DNA of 6,129 nt from an uncultured Planctomycetaceae bacterium (GCA_903958265.1 CAJBSQ010000444.1:1-6129), one strand, 5' to 3'; numbered from the stretch's first letter, positions 1 through 6,129 are shown. Program-made: numbers and translations. Notes: a model not told the origin generated them from the letters alone.

Positions 1-624
1 ATCGTCGGCGGGATCGAGTCGGACGCAGGCGGCTCCCTCGATCTGCACCTCGAAGCCCTGAGGATGGAGCACCGGGTCGGCTCCGTAGCGGAGGCGGGAG
101 GCCCGCCCGCCGAGCGTCGTATCCCACAGCCAGCCGTTCTTGATCGACGGTTCGAACGGATCCGGAGCCGTGTCCTGATACCACGACGAACCGATTCGCG
201 ACTCCTTGGGACCCGCGAGGTAGCTCGTGTAGATCAGGTTGTTGGGCAGCAGGTGCCACGACCAGGGCCGCGGGGCCCAGAGGTCGTCGAAACAATCGGG
301 GTAGCCTCCATGTGGACCGCATCCGTCGGGGCAGCATGAGTCGGCCGGGCACGCGCCGTCGAGGAGCACCGGCCCCTGCGGTCGCGGCGGAGGAATGTTT
401 TGCACCTCGCCCGGCCCACCGTAGAAGTCATCCGGAGACAGGCTCAGCGGCGGCAGCGCCTCGGCCGGCGCCGAGAACGTCTGGTCGGCCGGCGCGGGTG
501 ACGGACCCGCGATCCATGCGGCGAGCGTCAGGAGCACCGCGGCCGCGATCCGCGTGGCATCATCCCGCCGAATGGCCCGCCGGGCTTCGGAAGTCACACT
601 CGGTAGGGCGGGCATGGGACGCAT
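1..624 (-). CDS. Secreted DUF1207-like protein, N-terminal part (C-terminus beyond left edge)
   Basis: Reading the minus strand from ATG at 624 gives 208 residues with no stop before the window edge, so the gene is partial. Residues 1-24 are arginine-rich, followed by a hydrophobic stretch at about 25-40 and a small-residue region ending near A46, which fits an export signal. ATG at 615 is an in-frame alternative start. A proline-rich linker follows, then a cysteine cluster (C92, C97, C98, C102, C111). The segment from about W121 resembles the start of DUF1207 (PF06727): WHLLPNNLIYTSYLAGPKES, then the GGRASRLRYG and GFEVQIEGAACVRLD stretches. DUF1207 proteins are predicted exported proteins of unknown function, so no biochemical role is assigned. 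A GGAG at 640-643 lies 15 nt upstream of ATG 624, too far for a strong ribosome site. The gene is divergent from the flavin reductase. Family call from memory of the motif; fairly sure. Confidence 0.75.
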   Translation of the reverse strand, partial: MRPMPALPSVTSEARRAIRRDDATRIAAAVLLTLAAWIAGPSPAPADQTFSAPAEALPPLSLSPDDFYGGPGEVQNIPPPRPQGPVLLDGACPADSCCPDGCGPHGGYPDCFDDLWAPRPWSWHLLPNNLIYTSYLAGPKESRIGSSWYQDTAPDPFEPSIKNGWLWDTTLGGRASRLRYGADPVLHPQGFEVQIEGAACVRLDPADD

Positions 625-870
625 GCGGACGGTCGTCGACTCCAACAGGCAGACGCGGTGGGGAGTGGCTTGCGGATTCACGGGACCGCGGCGACACTCT
701 AGGGACACGGGTCAGGGCATCTACAGACTGATCGGCACATGGGCGGCGTTTTCGCAAGCGCTCCCCTGAAGCCGCCTGCGAAATCTCCGCACCATGGCAG
801 GCGGCGCAAGCTCGAGAAACTACGAACTCGCCAAGCCTCCAAAACCGCCCGCGCCGCCCGCGTCACGCAT
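625..870. other. Divergent intergenic region
   Basis: This 246-nt gap lies between the DUF1207-like gene (minus) and the flavin reductase (plus), and presumably holds promoters for both. I found no convincing -35/-10 pair, no sigma-54 site and no recognised riboswitch; in particular it does not resemble the FMN riboswitch. It contains short inverted repeats between 742 and 805 (described separately). A plus-strand frame is open from ATG 739 into the flavin reductase, but its 44 extra residues are low-complexity Arg/Lys/Ala/Pro sequence with no domain, so I treat that stretch as non-coding. Confidence 0.55.
771..805. repeat. 9-bp perfect inverted repeat upstream of flavin reductase
   Basis: GCCGCCTGC at 771-779 is the exact reverse complement of GCAGGCGGC at 797-805, separated by 17 nt. 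The left arm can also pair with GGCGGC at 742-747, and TTTCGCA at 750-756 can pair with TGCGAAA at 777-783. The region can therefore form competing hairpins if it is transcribed. There is no T-run after the stem, so it is not a classic intrinsic terminator. It could be a leader structure, an operator, or chance in GC-rich DNA. Confidence 0.4.
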
Positions 871-1368
871 ATGCAGCCGATCTCCCAGCCTGCCAGCACG
901 TCCTCCGCAGACGATCCCGCGATCGCCTCCGCGCTTGGACGGATTCCCAGCGGTTTGTTCGTGGTCGCCTGGCGGGATTCCAATGCGGACCGAAGCATGC
1001 TCGCCAGCTGGGTCATGCAGGCGGGCTTCGCGCCGCCGCTCGTCAGCGTGGCAGTGGCTGCGGCCCGCGACCTGCTCGCTGCCATCGATCGCGAGGTCAC
1101 GTTCGTGGTCAGCGTGCTTGCCGACTCGCAACGGCCCCTCCTCGCCCGCTTCGGCAAGCCGTCTACCGATCCCTTCGCGGGTCTCGCGGTGCATCGCACG
1201 CCGAGTGGAACCGCGGCGCTCGCCGATGCTGCCGCCTGGCTCGAGTGCCGAGCGGTCGCCCGCGCGGCCCACGGCGACCACGTGATCGTGCTGGGCGAGG
1301 TGCTTTCGGCCGGAGGCGCCGGTTCCGAACCGCTGACCCACGTGCGAAAAAACGGCCTCCGCTACTGA
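871..1368 (+). CDS. Flavin reductase-like (FMN-binding split barrel) protein
   Basis: The product is 165 residues, probably cytosolic. It resembles the flavin reductase-like domain that binds FMN in a split barrel and uses NAD(P)H or partner electrons to reduce flavin or a partner protein. Visible hallmarks are ALGRIPSGLFVV (21-32), the MLASWVMQAGFAPPLVSVAV segment (43-62) that forms part of the flavin pocket in this family, GDHVIVLGEVL (135-145), and the terminal PLTHVRKNGLRY (154-165), common in relatives. I chose ATG 871 because homology starts about residue 20 from it. The longer reading from ATG 739 adds 44 basic, low-complexity residues. No Shine-Dalgarno is seen before 871, so the start is less certain than the frame. 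No partner domain such as rubredoxin or a diiron domain is fused. Only 20 nt separate its stop from the sugar-binding lipoprotein gene, suggesting co-transcription. The physiological substrate is unknown. Confidence 0.82.
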   Translation: MQPISQPASTSSADDPAIASALGRIPSGLFVVAWRDSNADRSMLASWVMQAGFAPPLVSVAVAAARDLLAAIDREVTFVVSVLADSQRPLLARFGKPSTDPFAGLAVHRTPSGTAALADAAAWLECRAVARAAHGDHVIVLGEVLSAGGAGSEPLTHVRKNGLRY

Positions 1369-1375
1369 TCCTTTC

Positions 1376-1380
1376 AGGAG
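1376..1380 (+). promoter_or_regulatory. Shine-Dalgarno AGGAG for the sugar-binding lipoprotein
   Basis: AGGAG lies 8 nt before ATG 1389 and just after the flavin reductase stop (1366-1368). It is the clearest ribosome site in the window and decides the start. It favours ATG 1389 over the upstream GTG at 1245, whose reading would overlap the flavin reductase and bury the signal peptide behind 48 basic residues. TCCT at 1369-1372 could pair with AGGA at 1376-1379 across a 3-nt loop, but the stem is too short to claim regulation. Confidence 0.8.
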
Positions 1381-1388
1381 ACATCTCC

Positions 1389-2540
1389 ATGCTGCCCCTC
1401 GCGTTCCCCCGCCGCCACGGCTTCCTCGTGCTGCCGCTGCTCGCGGTGGCCTTCCTCTGTGGATGCTCGGGCGAGCGATCGCCCGCGACGGGGCCCTCGA
1501 AACCGTCCGCCACGCCGGTCTCTAGCACGCCCACGGCCCGCCGATTCATCTTCATCACCAACGGCGACGATCCCTTCTGGGATGCCCTGCTCAGCGGGCT
1601 CAAAGAGGGCGAACAGCGGTACGGTTGCGCCGCCGCCGGCATCACCGTGTCTCGCGACGTCAACAACGCCTCGGCCGAGGGGCAGATCGAGAGGCTCCGG
1701 CAGTACGCGACCCAAGACGACGTGGCGGGCATCGCCATCAGCGTGATCCAGGCCGACAACCAGTCGATCGCAGAGGAGATGCGAAAGCTTCAGGCGAAGG
1801 GGGTGAAGCTGATCACGGTCGACGGCGACGTGAACCGCGAGAGCTTCCGCGACGCCCGCTCCTACTACATCGGCACCGACAACACGGTGGGGGGCCGCAC
1901 GCTCGGCACCGCGACCCGGGCCCTGCTCGAGGCCAAGGGCTTGAAGGAGGGGGGCTACGTGCAGTTCGCCGGCTTCACCGACAACGATAACGCTCGCAGC
2001 CGGATGAACGGCGTCAAGGAGGCGATCGGCGACGGCTATGTCGAGCGTGACCGGATGGCCGACGAGATGGATCTGCCCCGCGCCCGCGACAACGTCCGCA
2101 ACGCCACGCAGAACCACAAGGATCTCGCCGCGCTGGTGGGAATCTGGGCCTACAACGCCCCGGCGATCGCCGACGTGGTGACGGAGAGCGGCACCCGCGA
2201 CCGGTACGTGGTCGCCACGTTCGACGCCCAGGATCTGGCGATCGGTCACATGGAGAAGGGCCACATCGACGTGATGGTGGTGCAGAATCCGTTCGAGATG
2301 GGGGTGCGGACCGTGCGGCTGCTCAAGGCAATGGTCGACGACGACTCGCCGGTGATCGAGGAGATGTTCCCGAACGCCACCGCGGCAGACGGCGACGTCC
2401 ACACCACGGGCCTCCGGGTCGTCGTGCCCGACACGTCCTCTCCGGTGAAGGCCGACCTGTTCGATCCGAAGGTGGTGGAGTTCATGCCCCTTCAAGACTT
2501 CAAGGCCTGGCTGGCGAAGTACCGCCTCACCAGTTCCTGA
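1389..2540 (+). CDS. Sugar ABC transporter substrate-binding lipoprotein (RbsB-like)
   Basis: This is a 383-residue protein of the periplasmic binding protein type 1 (Peripla_BP_4, ribose/galactose/xylose) class, capturing a sugar or sugar-like solute for the permease and ATPase encoded next. The start has a basic n-region (RRH, 8-10), a hydrophobic core (11-23) and a lipobox LCGC (23-26), so C26 should be lipidated. A Ser/Pro/Thr linker follows to about residue 50. Residues matching the ribose-binding protein ligand set by my alignment are N58, F63/W64, D145, R203, N257, D279 and Q299. The position after D145, arginine in E. coli RbsB, is glycine here, so the ligand need not be ribose. A tail of roughly 65 residues after 318 (VVVPD and FKAWLAKY) exceeds E. 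coli RbsB. Family assignment is firm; the substrate is not readable from sequence. The permease gene begins 2 nt after its stop. Confidence 0.93.
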   Translation: MLPLAFPRRHGFLVLPLLAVAFLCGCSGERSPATGPSKPSATPVSSTPTARRFIFITNGDDPFWDALLSGLKEGEQRYGCAAAGITVSRDVNNASAEGQIERLRQYATQDDVAGIAISVIQADNQSIAEEMRKLQAKGVKLITVDGDVNRESFRDARSYYIGTDNTVGGRTLGTATRALLEAKGLKEGGYVQFAGFTDNDNARSRMNGVKEAIGDGYVERDRMADEMDLPRARDNVRNATQNHKDLAALVGIWAYNAPAIADVVTESGTRDRYVVATFDAQDLAIGHMEKGHIDVMVVQNPFEMGVRTVRLLKAMVDDDSPVIEEMFPNATAADGDVHTTGLRVVVPDTSSPVKADLFDPKVVEFMPLQDFKAWLAKYRLTSS

Positions 2541-2542
2541 CC

Positions 2543-3781
2543 ATGAACCCCTCCGTCATCCCAGGCCGCGGCTGGCGGCTCCCCCGGCACGAACTGGCGC
2601 TCCTGGTCGCGACCGTGGCCGTGTTCGTCATCACGGGTTGGCTCGATCCCAACCACACCTACGTCACCAACTGGGCGGAGAGTAGCGAGATCATCCTGCG
2701 AAACACCGCGCTTTTGGGCATCATCGCCCTGGGGGCGGCCGTGGTGATCATCGCTGGGGGCATCGATCTCTCGGCCGGTTCGATGGTGGCCGCGAGCGCC
2801 ACGACCTGCGCGCTGATTCTGATGATCTGCTCGGAGCCCGGTGACAAACGGCTCGTGACGGTCGGGCCGCTCGGGATCGCGACGGCCATCGGCGGAGCCA
2901 TGGCCTCGGGCCTGCTCGTGGGCACGCTCCACACCTGGCTGATCACGTCGATCCGGCTGCCGCCGTTCATCGCCACCCTCGCCACCCTGGTGGGCCTCAG
3001 AAGTTTTGCGCGGGCGATGTGCCTGTTCGTGACCAAGGAGCGCTGGGGGAGCGAGTCGCAGCAGATCAACGTCAACACCCCCTTCTTCTCGTGGCTCAAG
3101 GAACACAACGTCGTGATCACAACGGGCACGTTCCTCGTGCTCGCGATCCTGACGTGGCTGATCCTCTCGCGAACGGTGCTCGGCCGACACCTCTATGCCC
3201 TCGGCGGCAACGAGCAGGCGGCCCGGCTCAGCGGCGTCCGCACCGACAACGTGAAGTGGTTCGCCTACTGCTTCGGCAGCCTGACCTCGGCCCTCGCCGG
3301 GATTTTCCTGATGGCCGACAGCAGCGTCGCCCAGCCCGGCACCCTGGCCCGGGGCTATGAACTCAACGCGATCGCGGCGGCCGTGGTGGGGGGCTGCAGC
3401 CTCCAGGGGGGCGTGGGCACCGTGCCGGGCACCGTGCTCGGAGCCCTCTTCCTGCGGCTGGTGATCGACGCCGTGTCGAAGCTCATCAAGGCGAGTGCCG
3501 ACGTCTACGAGGGCATGATCGTGGGGATCATCGTCGCCCTGGCCGTCACGTTGACCCAGGTCGGCAGGTTCTCCCGCACGGGCCGCACGCTGTTTGCCGG
3601 CGGCCGCGGACTGGCGGCCATTCCCACGATCGCCACGTTCGCGGGGCTGCTCGCGATGATGAGTAGCGGCAACGTCGAGGCCTTCCAGGGGCGGACCGGA
3701 CTGGTCGGGACCGCGGTGGGCATGGCGGTGCTCGCGGCCCTCGCGGTGGTCCGGTGGCTGGAGGGCCGCCGCACGCCATGA
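2543..3781 (+). CDS. Sugar ABC transporter permease (RbsC-like) with extra C-terminal helices
   Basis: This 412-residue inner-membrane protein of the BPD_transp_2 family forms the translocation path of the importer. Family marks are GGIDLSAGSMVA (72-83), the cytoplasmic GRHLYALGGNEQAARLSGV stretch (214-232) expected to contact the ATPase, and ELNAIAAAVVGG...GGVGTVPGTVLGALF (273-303). Hydrophobic segments are visible near 19-33, 53-71, 78-96, 107-127, 141-163, 192-209, 240-258, 275-310 and 324-340. E. coli RbsC has about 320 residues and ends after the segment matching 324-340. This protein continues about 70 residues with two further likely membrane segments (about 357-373 and 386-404) and a basic end. 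ATG 2543 lies 2 nt after the lipoprotein stop with no obvious ribosome site, suggesting translational coupling. The stop TGA (3779-3781) overlaps the ATPase start. Confidence 0.92.
   Translation: MNPSVIPGRGWRLPRHELALLVATVAVFVITGWLDPNHTYVTNWAESSEIILRNTALLGIIALGAAVVIIAGGIDLSAGSMVAASATTCALILMICSEPGDKRLVTVGPLGIATAIGGAMASGLLVGTLHTWLITSIRLPPFIATLATLVGLRSFARAMCLFVTKERWGSESQQINVNTPFFSWLKEHNVVITTGTFLVLAILTWLILSRTVLGRHLYALGGNEQAARLSGVRTDNVKWFAYCFGSLTSALAGIFLMADSSVAQPGTLARGYELNAIAAAVVGGCSLQGGVGTVPGTVLGALFLRLVIDAVSKLIKASADVYEGMIVGIIVALAVTLTQVGRFSRTGRTLFAGGRGLAAIPTIATFAGLLAMMSSGNVEAFQGRTGLVGTAVGMAVLAALAVVRWLEGRRTP
3760..3765 (+). promoter_or_regulatory. Possible Shine-Dalgarno GGAGGG for the ATPase gene
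   Basis: GGAGGG inside the end of the permease gene lies 12 nt before ATG 3778. The spacing is longer than ideal, but it is the only purine-rich site near the start. It falls inside the alternative reading from GTG 3754, which argues mildly for the ATG. Coupling through the ATGA overlap may matter more than this site. Confidence 0.45.
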
Positions 3782-5286
3782 CGCCCATCATCGCCTTCCG
3801 CGGTGTCGGCAAGCGATTTCCCGGGGTCGTCGCGCTCGACCACGTCTCGTTCGATCTGCGGCAGGGCGAGTGCCACGCGATCTGTGGCGAGAACGGCGCG
3901 GGGAAGAGCACGCTGATGAAGCTCCTCTCCGGCGTGATCACCGAGCACGAGGGCGAGATCCTGATTCGCGGTGAGCCGGCCGCATTTCGCGGCACCCGCG
4001 ACGCCGAGGCAGCCGGGATCGCGATCATTCACCAGGAACTCAACCTGGTCGAACAGCTCTCCGCAGCGGCCAACATCTACCTCGGCCGTGAGCAGCGGAC
4101 GCCCCTCGGCCTGCTGGACGACGCCGCCATGGAGCGGGAGGCCGCGGCCCTGCTGGCGGAACTCGAATGCCCGATCGACCCGCGAACCCTGGCGGGCACG
4201 CTCCGCGTCGGCGACCAGCAGCTGCTCGAAATCGCCAAGGCGCTGTCGCTCTCGAGCGACGTGCTGATCATGGATGAGCCGACCAGCGCCCTCACCGAGA
4301 GCGAGGTCGCCCGGCTCGACCGCGTGATCGCCCGACTCCGCCACCGCGGTGTCACGATTCTCTACATCTCCCACAAGATGGACGAGGTCTTTCGGCTCGC
4401 CGACCGAATCACCGTGCTGCGGGACGGCCGCCACGTGAAAACGGTCGATCGCACCGCGACGTCGCCGCGGGAGGTGACCGGCTGGATGGTGGGCCGCGAG
4501 CTCGCCGATCACGGGTTTCACGGCGTCCGGTCGCGAGGTCCGCAGGTGCTCGAGGTCCGCCGGCTCACGCTGCCGTGGCCCGGCCATCCCCGTGGATACC
4601 GTCTGGAAGACATCTCACTGACCCTCCACGCCGGTGAGATCCTCGGCGTGGCTGGGCTGATGGGCGCCGGCCGGACGGAACTCCTCGAGACGATCTTTGG
4701 CGCCGCCGAGCCCACCTGGACCGGCGAGATCGTGGTCGACGGCAGGCCGGTACGGTTCATGCATCCCGCCGAGGCCTGCGCGGCTGGGATCGCCATGGTC
4801 CCGGAGGATCGCAAGCGGCTCGGCATCTTCCCCGATCTCGACGTCGCCGCAAACGTGAGCCTCTGCGGCCTCCGTGACGCCGTGCGGGGGGGACTGGTGT
4901 CGCGGGACCGCGAGGAGGCGCTCGTGGCCGGCCCGATCCGCGAGACGGGCGTAAAGACCTCGGGACCGCACGCGGCGATCACGGGCCTCTCCGGCGGCAA
5001 TCAGCAGAAGTGCATCATCGGCCGCTGGCTCCTGGCGAAGCCGCGGATCCTGCTGCTCGACGACCCCACCCGCGGCATCGATGTCGGGGCGAAGGCGGAG
5101 CTCTATCAGCTGATCGACCGGCTCTGCCGGGAAGGCATGGCGGTAATCCTCACGTCGAGCGAACTGCCGGAACTCCTCTCTCTCGCCGACCGGATCATCG
5201 TGCTCGCCGACGGCCGGCTGACGGCCGAGTTTTCCCGTGCCGAAGCCACCGAACAGCGGATCCTCGAAGCCGCGACCGGCGGCTAG
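3778..5286 (+). CDS. Sugar ABC transporter ATP-binding protein, two nucleotide-binding domains (RbsA-like)
   Basis: This 502-residue cytosolic ATPase has two fused nucleotide-binding domains, the RbsA/MglA/XylG architecture and length, and should power the importer. Domain 1 (about 3-235) has Walker A GENGAGKST (37-45), Q-loop Q86, Walker B LIMDEPT (163-169, E167) and switch H199. Its signature is degenerate: LRVGDQQ (142-148) instead of LSGGQ. Domain 2 (about 257-495) has a Walker A with arginine for lysine, GLMGAGRT (293-300, R299), an intact signature LSGGNQQ (404-410), Walker B ILLLDD (424-429) and SSELPE (460-465) where a histidine switch would be. Arginine in the second Walker A and SSELPE are normal for this family, whereas D429 replaces the usual catalytic glutamate. 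ATG 3778 is preferred because it overlaps the permease stop as ATGA and because relatives start just before the IAFRGVGKRF stretch. GTG 3754 would add eight residues. Substrate unknown. Confidence 0.94.
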   Translation: MTPIIAFRGVGKRFPGVVALDHVSFDLRQGECHAICGENGAGKSTLMKLLSGVITEHEGEILIRGEPAAFRGTRDAEAAGIAIIHQELNLVEQLSAAANIYLGREQRTPLGLLDDAAMEREAAALLAELECPIDPRTLAGTLRVGDQQLLEIAKALSLSSDVLIMDEPTSALTESEVARLDRVIARLRHRGVTILYISHKMDEVFRLADRITVLRDGRHVKTVDRTATSPREVTGWMVGRELADHGFHGVRSRGPQVLEVRRLTLPWPGHPRGYRLEDISLTLHAGEILGVAGLMGAGRTELLETIFGAAEPTWTGEIVVDGRPVRFMHPAEACAAGIAMVPEDRKRLGIFPDLDVAANVSLCGLRDAVRGGLVSRDREEALVAGPIRETGVKTSGPHAAITGLSGGNQQKCIIGRWLLAKPRILLLDDPTRGIDVGAKAELYQLIDRLCREGMAVILTSSELPELLSLADRIIVLADGRLTAEFSRAEATEQRILEAATGG

Positions 5287-5428
5287 TGCCCGTGTTTCGC
5301 CGGCTCGGGGGCGGCAAAAGTCTCGTCGCCGGGCGAGGATACGCCCAAGGCTCCTCGAGCGTTCGCCGACCCCCTTCGCCTACCCGCTCTCGCTGACGCA
5401 GACGACGCTACACATAAACCCATGCGAT
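5287..5428. other. Short gap between convergent genes
   Basis: These 142 nt separate the ends of the ATPase gene (plus) and the ThiF-like gene (minus). I looked for a stem followed by a T-run on either strand and found only short pairings, such as CCGGC 5276-5280 with GCCGG 5301-5305, and no T-run. No small gene with a credible start is seen. Termination here may be factor-dependent. Confidence 0.5.
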
Positions 5429-6129
5429 CTAGGCGCCGAGATACCGCGACACGATCGCGCGGGCCCTCGCCTCCTCGCGGGTGCCCGTCACGATCGCGCG
5501 ACCGTCGGCGAACACGGCGAGCTGGATGCCCTCCTCGACGTCGGCCCGCACGATCCATCGGTTGGCGACCACCGTGCCCACGAGTGCGAGCCGCGCAGCC
5601 ACGGCCGCGAGATCGACACCGCCACCAGCCGATGGTACCTGCACCGCGTCGCGGCCACAGAGCAGCGTCGGCCTGCCGCCGAGCCGGCCTTCGAGCCAGG
5701 GATAGTCGGCCGCCCGGCACGTCGGGCAGCCCGCGGCGACGAGCGGAGCCAGGTCGACCGTCCGCCAGACGTTGCTCCAGAGATCGCAGACGAGGAGCCG
5801 GTTGCTGGCCGCCTCGGGGGCCCCGACGACCAGCTTGATCGCCTCGGCGGCCTCGACCGCCCCCACCACGACCGCCGCCGGCCCGATGATCCCCGCGGTG
5901 TCGCAGGTGGGCAGCGATCCAGCCGCCGGCGGCTCCGGGATCAGGCACCGCAGGCAGGCGGTGCGGCCGGGCACGATCGCGAGCACGCGGCCCTCGGCGC
6001 CGATCGCCCCGCCGTGAACCCACGGCACGCGGCGGCGGCACGCGACCTCGTTGACCAGGAAGCGGGCTTCGAAGTTGTCGCTGCCGTCCACGATCACGTC
6101 GCAGCCGCCCAGCAGATCGGCGGCATTGG
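5429..6129 (-). CDS. ThiF/MoeB/HesA-family adenylyltransferase, C-terminal part (N-terminus beyond right edge)
   Basis: The minus strand gives 232 residues ending at TAG (5431-5429), open through the right edge, so the start and the N-terminal nucleotide-binding glycine loop are missing. Members are E1-like enzymes that adenylate the C-terminus of a ubiquitin-like sulfur carrier (ThiS, MoaD) in thiamine or molybdopterin synthesis. Visible marks, counted from the first full codon, are DVIVDGSDNF (10-19, with the ATP/Mg-associated aspartate), two zinc CxxC pairs (C58/C61 and C134/C137), the TCDTAGIIGP segment (74-83) whose C75 matches the conserved catalytic cysteine, and AAEAIKLVVG (93-102). 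After the zinc domain comes LLCGRDAVQV (155-164) and a small C-terminal module ending LAVFADGRAIVTGT...SRYLG, resembling tails of Bacillus-type ThiF proteins. No sulfur-carrier or thiamine/molybdopterin gene is in the window, so ThiF versus MoeB cannot be settled. The gene converges on the transporter operon. Confidence 0.87.
   Translation of the reverse strand, partial: NAADLLGGCDVIVDGSDNFEARFLVNEVACRRRVPWVHGGAIGAEGRVLAIVPGRTACLRCLIPEPPAAGSLPTCDTAGIIGPAAVVVGAVEAAEAIKLVVGAPEAASNRLLVCDLWSNVWRTVDLAPLVAAGCPTCRAADYPWLEGRLGGRPTLLCGRDAVQVPSAGGGVDLAAVAARLALVGTVVANRWIVRADVEEGIQLAVFADGRAIVTGTREEARARAIVSRYLGA

Noticed and set aside
670..698. Possible promoter TTGCGG, 17 nt, GACACT
   Set aside because: The -10 box matches the consensus at only 3 of 6 positions and nothing else supports it; GC-rich DNA gives such matches freely.
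739..870. 44-residue N-terminal extension of the flavin reductase frame from ATG 739
   Set aside because: It is basic low-complexity sequence (Arg, Lys, Ala, Pro) with no domain or signal peptide and covers the inverted repeats. Homology begins shortly after ATG 871. It could still be real, since no Shine-Dalgarno marks 871.
1245..1388. Extended start of the sugar-binding lipoprotein from GTG 1245
   Set aside because: It would overlap the flavin reductase gene by over 120 nt and place 48 basic residues before a clean signal peptide and lipobox. ATG 1389 has AGGAG 8 nt upstream.
1374..2495. Long minus-strand open frame opposite the lipoprotein gene
   Set aside because: Its His/Arg/Val-rich, domain-free translation is typical of the antisense shadow of a GC-rich gene. 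The plus strand encodes a recognisable binding protein throughout.
919..3375. Octamer GCGATCGC at 919-926, 1475-1482, 2163-2170 and 3368-3375
   Set aside because: Four copies look high for 6 kb, but all lie within genes, where GCG/GC-ending alanine codons next to ATC produce the word. There is no regular spacing or intergenic copy, so no evidence of an HIP1-like signal.
3505..4587. 360-codon minus-strand open frame spanning the permease-ATPase junction
   Set aside because: It crosses two strongly recognised plus-strand genes, shows no family motif and has shadow-like composition.
5276..5340. Possible terminator after the ATPase gene
   Set aside because: Only 5-bp pairings can be found and no T-run follows on either strand.
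5450..5500. 12-bp direct repeat CACGATCGCGCG at 5450-5461 and 5489-5500
   Set aside because: The copies are 39 nt apart in the same frame and both encode Arg-Ala-Ile-Val in the ThiF-like protein, so codon use explains them.

Overview
The window is GC-rich, gene-dense bacterial chromosome. It most likely comes from a member of the Planctomycetota, perhaps near the Pirellulales. The grounds are the start of a secreted DUF1207-type protein (a family I associate with planctomycetes), the style of the flavin reductase and sugar-binding lipoprotein, and weak or absent Shine-Dalgarno sequences at several starts. This placement rests on protein resemblance, not on a marker gene.

Layout: (1) 1-624, minus strand, the N-terminal part of a secreted DUF1207-like protein that runs off the left edge. 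(2) 625-870, a divergent non-coding gap with short, mutually exclusive inverted repeats. (3) 871-1368, plus strand, a small flavin reductase-like protein. (4) 1389-5286, plus strand, a complete RbsB/RbsC/RbsA-type sugar ABC importer in the order binding lipoprotein, permease, double-domain ATPase. Its three genes are separated by 2 nt and then by a 4-nt ATGA overlap. (5) 5287-5428, a short gap between convergent genes with no clear terminator. (6) 5429-6129, minus strand, the C-terminal part of a ThiF/MoeB/HesA-type adenylyltransferase that runs off the right edge.

The three importer genes form a transcription unit, probably joined by the flavin reductase gene 20 nt upstream. The lipoprotein would capture a sugar or sugar-like solute outside the inner membrane, the permease would move it across, and the ATPase would power transport. 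No catabolic enzyme, kinase or regulator lies in the window, so the substrate cannot be named. I found no mobile element, CRISPR array, tRNA or rRNA, and no sign of a wholly new system. The points most worth checking are the extra two-helix tail on the permease, the strongly asymmetric ATP sites of the ATPase, the cysteine cluster in the DUF1207-like protein, and the flavin reductase linked to a sugar importer.
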